A stretch of 64,000 nucleotides of DNA from Mangrovimonas sp. TPBH4. Its GTDB lineage: Bacteria > Bacteroidota > Bacteroidia > Flavobacteriales > Flavobacteriaceae. Position numbers and translations under genes: made by a program. This document shows positions 55,685 through 64,000 of the stretch, piece after piece. The stretch lies in the NCBI RefSeq assembly GCF_001280505.1, contig NZ_LBIO01000040.1, positions 186,001 through 250,000 of the forward strand, given 5' to 3'. The notes under the pieces were generated by a model. The model ran no database searches. It saw nothing but the letters and a program-made list of their open reading frames with translations, and was not told the DNA's origin. Position 1 is the stretch's first letter, and every line of letters begins with the position of its first letter.

Positions 55685-56818
55685 ATGAAAACAATACTCA
55701 CTACAATTAGTATTGCCCTAGTACTTTTTTGCCCTGCTATGTTTGGGCAGGAAAAAACATTGGACTCTTTGGTGCAATCTTATGTAGACAACTTTTGGTT
55801 TAGCGGAACTGTCTTGGTACAAAAGGATGCCGAAATTATCTACCACAAAAGCTTTGGTTTGGCTGACCGCCGTTTTGATGTTCCCAATACCAATCACACG
55901 GCCTATAAATTGGCCTCTACCACCAAGGCCTTTACGGCGGTATTGATTCTTCAATTGTACGAGGAGGGTAAATTGGAACTACATAAAAGCATTGACAATT
56001 ACCTGCCAGAGTTTAAAGGGCAGGAAGGCGCCAAGATAACCGTACACCAACTTTTAAATCACACTTCCGGCCTGATACAGCATGATACAATTACGACACT
56101 TGAAAGTTATTACAAATATGGATGGCCTCTTGTTCAACTTCCTAAAACATCAGATGAAATCTTGCAGTTTTATGCCAAACAGCCCTTGGAGTTTGAGCCA
56201 GGATCAAAATACAGCTACAATAACTTTGATACCCACGCCTTGGGGAAAATTATCGAAAAACAAACAGGTAAACTTTATGAACAAGTATTAAACGAAAGAA
56301 TTGTCAAACCTTTAAAGATGGAGAATACAGGCTATTTAAGAACAAGCTATATTATAAAAAACTTGGCTACACCATACTTCTTTGGAGAATCCCCCTACAC
56401 AGGCTCACCCATAGAATCTTCACCAAGTGAAGTAAATAAAGGCAAACGGTTTTACCTGAGCAATGAGCCCTTTCCTTACTACATAGAAAATTTTTATGCC
56501 TCTGCTGCTATGTACGCCACGGCCAATGATGTGCTCAAATTCTCTAACGCCCTGTTTGCATATAGATTGTTAAAAAAAGAAACCTTGGATTTGATGCTAA
56601 CACCTAATCTCGAAAAGCATGGATATGGGCTTCGGATACGAGATGAAAATGGGGTTAAAAATACGGAGCGCTTGGGGCACATTATTGGTTCTATGTCGGT
56701 TTGGATGCATTTCTTTGAAGACAATACGACCGTAATTATTTTAAGCAATATTGGCACGACACCTATATGGAAATTTGGCATGAATATTCATAAAACGTTA
56801 AATGGGGTAGCGCCATAA
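55685..56818 (+). CDS. Serine hydrolase of the beta-lactamase/PBP4-like (S12) family, secreted
   Basis: A 377-residue protein with a signal peptide ending near AMFGQ. The nucleophile motif S-x-x-K is STTK (Ser 78, Lys 81). The Tyr motif lies in KYSYNNF (Tyr 176-Asn 180), and a C-terminal LGHIIGS segment occupies the place of the third motif. Such proteins include esterases and D-alanyl peptidases as well as true beta-lactamases; resistance should not be assumed. It is preceded by the 109-bp leader repeat. Confidence 0.88.
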   Translation: MKTILTTISIALVLFCPAMFGQEKTLDSLVQSYVDNFWFSGTVLVQKDAEIIYHKSFGLADRRFDVPNTNHTAYKLASTTKAFTAVLILQLYEEGKLELHKSIDNYLPEFKGQEGAKITVHQLLNHTSGLIQHDTITTLESYYKYGWPLVQLPKTSDEILQFYAKQPLEFEPGSKYSYNNFDTHALGKIIEKQTGKLYEQVLNERIVKPLKMENTGYLRTSYIIKNLATPYFFGESPYTGSPIESSPSEVNKGKRFYLSNEPFPYYIENFYASAAMYATANDVLKFSNALFAYRLLKKETLDLMLTPNLEKHGYGLRIRDENGVKNTERLGHIIGSMSVWMHFFEDNTTVIILSNIGTTPIWKFGMNIHKTLNGVAP

Positions 56819-56940
56819 TAACAAAGATTGGTCATCCCTAAACCCATAAAAACCTAGCCAAAACCAAATAAAATGGAAACTGATTTACTAAACTATTAGA
56901 AAGATAGCTTCAATATTATTAACCTTAAAAATTCGTAATC

Positions 56941-58884
56941 ATGAAAACCAGCATTTTAGGATTCATAGCTATAAGTCTATTGATCTCCTGTAAAGACAAC
57001 AGCACAATTGCCCAAAAAGAAATTAAACCAAGCCCTCAACAGTATACCATAAACCAATTTATGGATAGCGAAAGTATATGGGGCAGAAGCTTTTCGGCAG
57101 AAAACAGTAGTGTACTGGTAACAAGTAACCGCTCGGGTATTTATAATGCCTATACCATTCCTGTTAGGGGAGGCGACATGACCCCCGTTACACAGTCTGA
57201 CAGCACCTCTATGTTTGCACTTTCCTTTTTTCCAGAGGACAACAGAATCCTCTTGAGCGCAGACAACAATGGTAATGAAATCAACCACATTTACGTTAAG
57301 GAACCTAATGGCGTTATTAAGGACATTACGCCCTTTGAAGGCGCTAAATCTTCATTCTATGGGTGGGCAAAAGACAAGAAACATTTGTATTATGGCTCCA
57401 ATAAAAGGGACCCTAAGTTTTTTGATGTCTATAAATTAGCTATCGAGGACTACACCTCAACGATGATTTACCAAAACAATGACGGCTTGGACCTTAGTGA
57501 AATCTCTGATGACGAAAACTTTATTGCTTTGTCAAAGCCATTAAACACCAATGATACCGACTTATTTCTTTACAATGTGGAAACTAAAGAAATGACGAAA
57601 ATCAACGACAACAACAGCGCCAATGCAGCTCAAGGGTTTTCAAAAGACAATTCAACACTTTATTACACCACCGATGACGGCTCTGAACATGCTTATCTAG
57701 CGTCTTACAACCTCAATTCAAAAGAAAAGAAACCATTAATAGAGAAATCGTGGGACATTATGGGTAGTGTCTTGACTACCGAAGGAACCTACATGGTTGT
57801 TTATACCAATGAAGACGGCAAAAACACGATAGACGTTTTTGAAACAGAAACCATGACGCCCATAACACTACCAGACTTTGGAAACAACAGCATTACAAAT
57901 GTAGGATTTAGCCGTGATGAAACATGGATGGGCATGTATGTGGGGGGATCCAACACTCCTTCAAACCTTTACACTTATAACCTAGAAGCCACGGAACTGA
58001 ACAAATTGACCAATGTACTAAATGACGACATTAATGTTGAGGATATGGTTACGGCAAAGGTCATTCGTTATAAATCCTTTGATGGCACGGTGATCCCTGC
58101 CATATATTATTTGCCACATAACGCTTCCAAAGAACACAAAGTACCTGCTTTGGTTTGGGTTCATGGAGGCCCTGGAGGGCAAAGCCGCCAGAATTTCAAC
58201 CCCTTGATACAATATCTGGTAAATCATGGCTACGCAATTTTGGCTGTTAACAACAGGGGCAGTAGCGGGTATGGCAAAACCTTTTATAAAATGGATGACA
58301 AAAACCATGGAGAAAAAGATTTACAGGATTGTGTAGAAGGCAGAAACTGGCTAGCGGGCCTCCCTGAAATTGACCCTGATAAAATTGGCATTATTGGGGG
58401 CTCGTACGGTGGTTATATGACCATGGCAGCCCTAACCTATACTCCCGAAGAATTTGAAGTAGGAGTAAATATATTTGGAGTTACGAATTGGCTACGTACC
58501 TTAAAAAGCATTCCGCCTTATTGGGAGTCCTTTAGAGAAGCATTGTACCTAGAATTAGGAGATCCTTTTTCGGCAGATTCTGTTCGCCTAAAACGAATAT
58601 CGCCTTTATTTCACACAGAAAATGTTACCAAACCCCTTATGGTTTTACAGGGCGCAAAAGACCCAAGGGTTTTACAGATGGAATCGGATGAAATTGTTGC
58701 TGGAGTTAGAAAAAATAATGTCCCTGTAGAATATGTCCTGTTTGAAGATGAAGGTCATGGTTTCATGAAAAAAGAAAATGAAATAGAGGCCTATGGAGGA
58801 ATCCTTAAGTTTTTGGACCAATACCTTAAAAATGGAAAACCTCCTATTACCAAAGAAACTCCTGAAACTGAAATTAAAGGATAA
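56941..58884 (+). CDS. S9-family (prolyl oligopeptidase-like) peptidase, lipoprotein
   Basis: A 647-residue lipoprotein (lipobox LLISC, Cys 17). Residues about 40-360 form a WD40-like/beta-propeller N-terminal domain. The alpha/beta-hydrolase domain follows with the oxyanion region WVHGGPGGQS (about 406), the nucleophile motif GGSYGGYM (Ser 488), Asp 574 (GAKDPRV) and His 606 (DEGHGF). It likely cleaves short peptides in the periplasm. It stands 122 bp after the serine hydrolase. Confidence 0.92.
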   Translation: MKTSILGFIAISLLISCKDNSTIAQKEIKPSPQQYTINQFMDSESIWGRSFSAENSSVLVTSNRSGIYNAYTIPVRGGDMTPVTQSDSTSMFALSFFPEDNRILLSADNNGNEINHIYVKEPNGVIKDITPFEGAKSSFYGWAKDKKHLYYGSNKRDPKFFDVYKLAIEDYTSTMIYQNNDGLDLSEISDDENFIALSKPLNTNDTDLFLYNVETKEMTKINDNNSANAAQGFSKDNSTLYYTTDDGSEHAYLASYNLNSKEKKPLIEKSWDIMGSVLTTEGTYMVVYTNEDGKNTIDVFETETMTPITLPDFGNNSITNVGFSRDETWMGMYVGGSNTPSNLYTYNLEATELNKLTNVLNDDINVEDMVTAKVIRYKSFDGTVIPAIYYLPHNASKEHKVPALVWVHGGPGGQSRQNFNPLIQYLVNHGYAILAVNNRGSSGYGKTFYKMDDKNHGEKDLQDCVEGRNWLAGLPEIDPDKIGIIGGSYGGYMTMAALTYTPEEFEVGVNIFGVTNWLRTLKSIPPYWESFREALYLELGDPFSADSVRLKRISPLFHTENVTKPLMVLQGAKDPRVLQMESDEIVAGVRKNNVPVEYVLFEDEGHGFMKKENEIEAYGGILKFLDQYLKNGKPPITKETPETEIKG

Positions 58885-58979
58885 TGTGAGCCAATATAAC
58901 CTAATGGACATATCAATTCTAACTAGCCATAACTTGGTGGTTTCCTTATTTGATAAGCACATGAATAGAGGGCGATAAA

Positions 58980-59088
58980 AAGTCAACAAAAATACTTATC
59001 TTTACAAGGCAAGCTTAGAAGCACCCCCTTAACCACAAAGGTAATAAGATGGTCTATTTCTCCTTAGCCTAAATAATAGCTGCAAACA
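58980..59088 (+). repeat. 109-bp leader repeat, copy B
   Basis: Second copy of 55,475-55,583, with the promoter-like TATCTTTA at 58,997-59,004. It lies upstream of a short signal-peptide remnant rather than an intact gene. Confidence 0.75.
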
Positions 59089-59143
59089 ACACAAGCACTT
59101 TTGCATAAGCAATTGATGCACAAACTAATTAAAACAAGCTATT

Positions 59144-59224
59144 ATGAAAACTTTACTCACACTCACCCTTTTCTACTTGATAGGCCTTTCTGCTTTGGCA
59201 CAAAACGGTCAGTTTGTAAGATAA
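59144..59224 (+). pseudogene. Signal-peptide-only remnant of a secreted-protein gene
   Basis: ATG to TAA encodes 26 residues: a full signal peptide (MKTLLTLTLFYLIGLSALAQ) and then NGQFVR. It starts like the serine hydrolase (MKTILTTIS) and has the same leader repeat upstream, so it may be the relic of a duplicated gene whose body was lost. The rest of the gap to 59,424 shows no further coding sequence. Confidence 0.5.
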
Positions 59225-59424
59225 GGAATGTGTAGAACGTTCGACTACATTAACAACTAAATCTTTATTGATACGATACTTCTTTTAGAGGAATTACAAC
59301 TACTATTATTTGGATAGGTCAGGCAAGGAGGCTGAAAAATTCACTATCTTTAGTAGGCCATACTTAGGCTGAATGACCAAAGCAATACCATCGGCCTTTA
59401 CTTGTTTTAAATGCCTCTTTAAAA

Positions 59425-60492
59425 ATGACACTGGAAGATTTAGGATACAATAGCAGTTTGGAAAGCTACCGTACAGAACATGATCTTGCAAACTTTGGAG
59501 TAGGAAGGGTAATTGCCGAACACAAGGAGCGCTATATCGTGAAAACTGCAATACAGGACTATGAAGGGGAAATATTGGGCAACTTAAGGTATACGGCCCA
59601 AAGTAGAGCCGATTTTCCTGCGGTTGGAGACTGGGTCGCCATTTCCGACTATGATACCGATAAGGTCCTTATCCATGCCGTATTCCCTAGATCTTCTATT
59701 TTGCAGAGGCAAGCAGTAGGCAAAAAAGGGGACGCACAAATCATTGCTACCAACATAGACACTGCCTTTATCGTGCAGGCTGCCGATAGGGGTTTCAGTA
59801 TTAATAGAATTGAAAGGTATCTCACGATTTGCAATGACTCAAAAGTAAATCCAATGATCATTTTGAATAAAATTGACTTGGTTTCAGAAGATATTCTTTC
59901 GGAACTATTGGAAAGCATTGCCAAAAGGCTGCCTAAAGTTCCTGTTATTGCCATTAGTAACACCACACAACAAGGGCTTGATGTCGTAAAAACCCTTATA
60001 GAAAAAGGAAAAACCTACTGTTTGCTCGGCTCTTCCGGGGTAGGAAAGTCGACACTTTTAAATACCCTGTCAGGGCAAGAATTGATGAAAACCAATACCA
60101 TCAGCGAGCATACCAGCCGTGGGCGCCACGTTACCACACACAGGGAACTGCAGGTACTTAACAACGGGGGCATCATTATAGACAACCCCGGCATGCGGGA
60201 AGTAGGCATTACCGAGGTTACCGAAGGTTTGGAGCTCACTTTTGAAACCATTTTGGAACTAGCTAAACAGTGCAAGTTTAAAGATTGCACCCACACCACC
60301 GAAAAAGGTTGCGCTGTTATTGCCGCTGTGGATAGCGGCGAAATCGATGCCATGTCCTACGAGAACTACCTAAAAATGGAACGGGAAAAGGAACATTTTG
60401 AAGCCACAGTTGCAGAAAAACGCAAAAAGGACAAAGCATTCGGAAAAATGGTCAAGGAATTTAAGAACGCTAAAAAGCGAGGTAAGTACTAA
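59425..60492 (+). CDS. rsgA: Small ribosomal subunit biogenesis GTPase RsgA
   Basis: A 355-residue circularly permuted GTPase. The G motifs come in permuted order: NKID (148-151, G4), GSSGVGKS (202-209, G1) and DNPG (253-256, G3). An OB-fold precedes them (about 25-85), and a zinc site follows (Cys 283, Cys 288, His 290, Cys 296). It checks and releases the 30S subunit during late maturation. A promoter-like TATCTTTA lies at 59,345-59,352. Confidence 0.96.
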   Translation: MTLEDLGYNSSLESYRTEHDLANFGVGRVIAEHKERYIVKTAIQDYEGEILGNLRYTAQSRADFPAVGDWVAISDYDTDKVLIHAVFPRSSILQRQAVGKKGDAQIIATNIDTAFIVQAADRGFSINRIERYLTICNDSKVNPMIILNKIDLVSEDILSELLESIAKRLPKVPVIAISNTTQQGLDVVKTLIEKGKTYCLLGSSGVGKSTLLNTLSGQELMKTNTISEHTSRGRHVTTHRELQVLNNGGIIIDNPGMREVGITEVTEGLELTFETILELAKQCKFKDCTHTTEKGCAVIAAVDSGEIDAMSYENYLKMEREKEHFEATVAEKRKKDKAFGKMVKEFKNAKKRGKY

Positions 60493-60572
60493 TAGCTTCA
60501 TTAGATAATTACACCACAGCATTCCACATCCACACAACAAGCTGATTTACAGAACACATAGAGACACCCCTA

Positions 60573-60603
60573 TTGGTTTAGTGTAGAAAAAAAATTATAT
60601 TTA
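60573..60603 (+). promoter_or_regulatory. Promoter close to the antiporter start codon
   Basis: TTG (60,573-60,575), 20 nt, TATATTTA (60,596-60,603). The start codon TTG at 60,611 is only 7 nt after the -7 element, so the mRNA would be leaderless or nearly so. Confidence 0.55.
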
Positions 60604-60610
60604 GAAGGCA

Positions 60611-62401
60611 TTGGAAGCTTTCGACCTAAATATCATCAACCTTTTAGCAGTACTTGTTGCTGCATGGCTTGGAGGGGCCGCTGCCAGACGTGTTGGTTAC
60701 CCCTCTATTTTGGGGGAGCTTGTGATTGGTATCCTTTTAGGCCCTGGATTATTAGGTTGGCTAGAGTTCACCGAAACCATCAAGGTCCTTTCCGAAGTAG
60801 GCATCATGTTGCTCATGGTGTACATTGGTATTGAAATTGACTTTAAAGACCTCAAAAAAGCATCTTGGCCGGGACTTTTGGCCTCTATTGGAGGGTTTGC
60901 TGTACCTTTTGTTTTAGGGTATTATGCTACCATTTGGTTTGGAGGCAACGCCATGGCCGGAATGTTTGTGGGTATGGCCGTAGGGGTAACTTCCTTAGCT
61001 ACCAAAAGTAGAATTTTGGTCGATTTAAAATTACTGAATACAAGAATTGCCTACGTACTAATGGCCAGTGCACTAATATCGGACACTTTGGCCTTGTTAA
61101 TTTTTGCAGGTATTCTAAGTGTAGCCGCCATGGGGGTCTTTGACGGTTCCGAGCTTTTGATAGTCGCCCTTAAAGCCATTGCCTTTTTTTCAGTGACCAT
61201 TCTTATCGGAATCCACCTATTACCAAGATTGGGGAAATACCTTTCCAAGTTTAAAACAGCTAGCAGCACCTTTTTCTTTACCAGTATTATTATTGTGGCA
61301 CTGGCCTATGCAGAACTGGCAGAGTTAGCAGGAATGCACAGTATTTTAGGGGCTTTTATGGCTGGCTTGTTTATTAAGGACAACCTATTTCCTAAAAACA
61401 TTTCAAAAGAACTCCACAAAGCCTTTTACGATGTGTCCATTGGTTTTTTGGCCCCAGTATTTTTTGTGTCGGCTGGCTTTATGGTAAACCTACACGTATT
61501 TCAGACCAACCTGCCCATGCTACTTACCATCATATTTATGGCCATCATCGGGAAAATTTTAGGAGCCGCCCTATTCTATTTACCAACAGGATTAGGTTGG
61601 CGTGAAGGGGTAACGGTTGGCGCAGGAATGAATGGTCGCGGTGCCGTAGAAATTATCATTGCTGGCATTGGATTGGAAATGGGAATTATAGACCAGGACA
61701 TTTTCTCCATTCTGGTATTTATGGCCATCCTAACCACCATGACAGTACCGTTTTTACTGAAATGGACGACAGACTGGCTAAAACGACGCGGCGAATTGGT
61801 CGTGATGAACAAACGCGAAGGCCTGTTAATACTCGGAGCCAACCCATTAAGCCTTTTAATTGCGAAACATTTTCAGGATCAAACCAAAATCACGTTTATA
61901 GATGCCAACCAAGATATTGTTAGACAAACCAACGAACAAGGTTTTGTTTGCCACCATGGAAACGCCCTTCAAGAGGAGGTCCTCTCTGAAACTGGGGCCG
62001 CTACGATGCAAACCTTTATAGCAGCCACCTCCAATACAGAAGTGAATATCCTAGCAGCCCAATTGGCAAGTGGCAGCTTTCAAATACCGAATACACACGT
62101 ACTATTGTCTAAAAGTAATTACATAGCAGGTATCGATATTTTGGAACTCTCAAATACCACCAGCCTCTTTGCTTCCGGCATTGACGTCAACTATTGGTTC
62201 AATAAAATTTCATCCGAAGATTTTTCCAAAGGGGTCGACAACATAACTGCTGCTACGAGTGCTAGAGATTGGATCAAAAAACAAATGGCTGCGAAACTTG
62301 AGGTTCTGCCTTTATATATTGAAAATACTTCTGGGCAAAAACTACTGTTCCATTTTGGACATCAATTACATCCCTCAGAAAAAGTACATTATATCAAATA
62401 A
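60611..62401 (+). CDS. CPA2-type cation:proton antiporter with C-terminal TrkA-N-like domain
   Basis: A 596-residue inner-membrane antiporter of the KefB/monovalent cation:proton antiporter-2 family. About 12 helices span residues 8-385, including the GELVIGILLGPGLLG block. A Rossmann-type domain begins near residue 397 (GLLILGANPLSLLIAKHF), typical of nucleotide-regulated members. It may set K+ or Na+ and pH balance. The start must be TTG at 60,611: a stop codon lies 3 codons upstream in frame, and the next ATG falls after the first two helices. Confidence 0.9.
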   Translation: MEAFDLNIINLLAVLVAAWLGGAAARRVGYPSILGELVIGILLGPGLLGWLEFTETIKVLSEVGIMLLMVYIGIEIDFKDLKKASWPGLLASIGGFAVPFVLGYYATIWFGGNAMAGMFVGMAVGVTSLATKSRILVDLKLLNTRIAYVLMASALISDTLALLIFAGILSVAAMGVFDGSELLIVALKAIAFFSVTILIGIHLLPRLGKYLSKFKTASSTFFFTSIIIVALAYAELAELAGMHSILGAFMAGLFIKDNLFPKNISKELHKAFYDVSIGFLAPVFFVSAGFMVNLHVFQTNLPMLLTIIFMAIIGKILGAALFYLPTGLGWREGVTVGAGMNGRGAVEIIIAGIGLEMGIIDQDIFSILVFMAILTTMTVPFLLKWTTDWLKRRGELVVMNKREGLLILGANPLSLLIAKHFQDQTKITFIDANQDIVRQTNEQGFVCHHGNALQEEVLSETGAATMQTFIAATSNTEVNILAAQLASGSFQIPNTHVLLSKSNYIAGIDILELSNTTSLFASGIDVNYWFNKISSEDFSKGVDNITAATSARDWIKKQMAAKLEVLPLYIENTSGQKLLFHFGHQLHPSEKVHYIK

Positions 62402-62802
62402 ACATCTTCCATCAAGATGCTTTTGCCGGTACCTTCCTATCAAATATTTTTTAATAGTCCTTATCAATTTGACTTCATCTACATAAAAAATCATTCCTGT
62501 TTTTTTGTTCCACCACAAAACTCACATTTCCCTAGGACACAACAGAATACATTTTGATCCAATGTGGTATTTTCTGAAAAATCAAGATTCTTCCTTAAAA
62601 ACTACTACGCAACCCCACAAAATCTCTAAAAAATTACTGTAATTTTAGTTTTAACCTTTACATTTAACAACCCAAATGAGCCAACTATTTTACCAACAAA
62701 ACTGTTATATTTTGTATAAAGAAGTAAGGTTTACTTCTAAAATAGTTTTATCCCTCCTTTGGAAATTCGAATTTTGTTAAACCTAATTTCATAACCAATC
62801 AA
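62402..62802 (+). other. Non-coding gap between the antiporter and beta-barrel genes
   Basis: No gene, strong hairpin or repeat is evident. A short weak inverted repeat follows the antiporter stop (CATCT and AGATG near 62,404-62,421). Confidence 0.5.
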
Positions 62803-63522
62803 ATGAATTTTCCACTTAGAAAACAACAATTGTTGAATGCTTTATTTTTTGCAGTTTTGTGTATTTCAAGTAGCAATGCACAAAAAAAGCTAGAACTTTC
62901 CTTAAGAACCAATTTAGGTATTGGAGCCAAATATGAGACTCTACAATTTGATAATGCCGATAGTTACGGAGAATTGATTTATAGTCCAGGCGGAGGTATT
63001 GGACTTGAATTGGGAGTTGGCTATCTATTAAAAGATCACCTGCTTACCTACGGGGCCGTGGGTTACCAACAAAACATAGCCTTGCAATACCATTCCTCAA
63101 ATTATGGAGGTACGGACAAAACATCATTTTTCTTCAATAAAACTTCATTGCAAGTAGGAACCAACTACAGATTCAAATTCAGAGAAAAAGGCAAATTTGG
63201 AATGCTTCTAGGAGGAGGTGGAAGTTTTAACCTACCAGGAAAAATGTCGATAACAGAACTGAACTTTCATTACGGTGATGTTACTTTCAAACCGGCATTG
63301 GGGCTTCATGCCGAAACAGGTGTATTTATTGAACTCAAAAAACTAATTCTTAAAGGCTCTATTAGGCTTCGTCATTTAAATTACAAGTTGAAAAACTACA
63401 ATCAACCTTCGGACAGTAACACTTGGACAACCGACAATTATGCGCAATTTCCCAATTATATACAAAAAGTGAATGCCAGTGGAGGAGACCTATCCTTTAG
63501 TCTCATAAAAAAGTTTGCCTAA
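62803..63522 (+). CDS. Outer-membrane beta-barrel protein
   Basis: A 239-residue protein with a signal peptide ending near SNAQ. Alternating strands such as GGGIGLELGVGYLLKDHLLTYGAVGY and the C-terminal LSFSLIKKFA mark an outer-membrane barrel. Family beyond that is not recognised. It has a strong terminator 30 bp after the stop and stands alone. Confidence 0.75.
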   Translation: MNFPLRKQQLLNALFFAVLCISSSNAQKKLELSLRTNLGIGAKYETLQFDNADSYGELIYSPGGGIGLELGVGYLLKDHLLTYGAVGYQQNIALQYHSSNYGGTDKTSFFFNKTSLQVGTNYRFKFREKGKFGMLLGGGGSFNLPGKMSITELNFHYGDVTFKPALGLHAETGVFIELKKLILKGSIRLRHLNYKLKNYNQPSDSNTWTTDNYAQFPNYIQKVNASGGDLSFSLIKKFA

Positions 63523-63552
63523 TCTCACCTCATAATTCTATAACTAATTTCA

Positions 63553-63585
63553 GGCTTCTCTAACCACTAAGAGAAGCCTTTTTTT
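63553..63585 (+). terminator. Terminator after the beta-barrel gene
   Basis: A 9-bp stem GGCTTCTCT (63,553-63,561) with 63,570-63,578, 8-nt loop, followed by seven T. Confidence 0.9.
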
Positions 63586-63726
63586 ATAAACTAAATCCAT
63601 AAACCAGAGGCTCATGACGTATTAGATTCAATTCTTCTTAAATTTTTTCGTCTTTTGTCTGAATTACCAAAAAGCCAAAGAGGATCAAAAACCAAATTCA
63701 CATTCCAAAGCCTAACTGCAGCCCTT

Positions 63727-64000
63727 TTATTCCTCTGGCAAAATACAGGCATTGCTCAATTGTTTCAGACTCATTTCCAATCCCTGTTCCAAAGTTTGTT
63801 GCATGACCTTGGACGTATCATCATGGCACTGTAAACAGGCCCCGACAAACAAGAGGCGCTGTTGTTCAGCTACATTAAAAGGCCTAAAATTGGTTCTTGT
63901 TGATGTTGGTTCTTGGGCAGTTCCCTCTTTCATAAAAGGTATCCATGCATCTTCCGGCAAACCATCATTAGGATTTAAGGCATATTCTGGGGTAAAGACC
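63727..64000 (-). CDS. c-type cytochrome domain protein (partial, N-terminus outside window)
   Basis: The last 90 codons of a minus-strand gene; the frame stays open to the window edge. It contains one haem-binding motif CLQCH (in GACLQCHDD), 32 residues before the end, so the domain is a monohaem cytochrome c or the last haem of a multihaem protein. The methionines after the motif (VMQQTLEQGLEM) could supply an axial ligand. The rest is not visible. Confidence 0.75.
   Translation of the reverse strand, partial: VFTPEYALNPNDGLPEDAWIPFMKEGTAQEPTSTRTNFRPFNVAEQQRLLFVGACLQCHDDTSKVMQQTLEQGLEMSLKQLSNACILPEE

Noticed and set aside
55685..56818. Beta-lactamase resistance gene
   Set aside because: The S-x-x-K motif is present, but the third motif (KTG/HTG) is not clear and many secreted S12-type hydrolases are not lactamases.
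1..64000. CRISPR array, tRNA, rRNA or intact insertion sequence
   Set aside because: No regularly spaced repeats, cloverleaf with conserved TTCRA-type arm, rRNA signature or transposase was found on reading both strands.

Overview
The window looks like the chromosome of a marine-type flavobacterium (phylum Bacteroidota). It carries a SusC/SusD pair, DUF6090 and DUF6266 proteins, a gliding-motility-type C-terminal domain, many lipoproteins with an N-terminal SC/GC lipobox, and promoters of the Bacteroidota type (TTG, about 19-20 nt, TAnnTTTG). Base composition is AT-rich. Nothing in the sequence fixes the genus.

Positions 1-24,600 are a complete pectin/polygalacturonate utilisation locus. A partial secreted esterase and a lipoprotein GH28 polygalacturonase lie on the minus strand. 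They face a LacI-family regulator, followed on the plus strand by SusC, SusD, a SusE-position DUF5123-type glycan-binding lipoprotein and a PL1 pectate lyase. A minus-strand operon of about 12 kb (24,550 down to 12,347) encodes KduI, KduD, UxaC, KdgK, Eda, a TRAP transporter (DctP, DctQ, DctM), UxaB, UxaA and a PL9 pectate lyase. Together they degrade polygalacturonate outside the cell and import the uronates. Galacturonate then goes through tagaturonate and altronate to KDG, unsaturated uronates go through DKI to KDG, and KDG goes through KDPG to pyruvate and glyceraldehyde-3-phosphate. Three promoters (GH28, SusC, KduI) share one architecture: a -7 element, one base, then the palindrome GTAATCGATTAC (one base off per half-site at GH28). 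This is the likely operator of the LacI-type regulator.

Positions 24,800-42,300 are accessory genes: a YdeP/FdhF-like molybdopterin oxidoreductase, dienelactone hydrolase, thioredoxin-like protein, two DUF6090 membrane proteins, an M50-like membrane protease, a DinB/YfiT protein, a DoxX protein, an amidohydrolase, a cytochrome c and several unknown secreted or membrane proteins. The stretch 27,100-30,030 holds two copies of a repeat element with terminal inverted repeats. One copy is split by about 1 kb carrying an orphan gene, with a duplicated piece of the oxidoreductase 3' end beside it.

Positions 42,200-52,950 hold three tandem DUF3604 lipoproteins with PHP-like metal ligands, a parvulin isomerase, a HupE/UreJ-family membrane protein, a His-rich membrane-anchored protein and a TonB-dependent receptor. 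I infer a metal-related envelope function. Positions 53,000-64,000 hold a stand-alone gliding-motility-type domain lipoprotein, DUF6266 and DUF6090 proteins, a serine beta-lactamase-like hydrolase, an S9 peptidase, RsgA, a CPA2-type antiporter with a TTG start close to its promoter, an outer-membrane beta-barrel protein and a partial c-type cytochrome. A repeated 109-bp leader occurs before the serine hydrolase and before a gene remnant consisting only of a signal peptide.

All calls come from reading the sequence and recalling family motifs; no database search was run. No rRNA, tRNA, CRISPR array or intact transposase was recognised.
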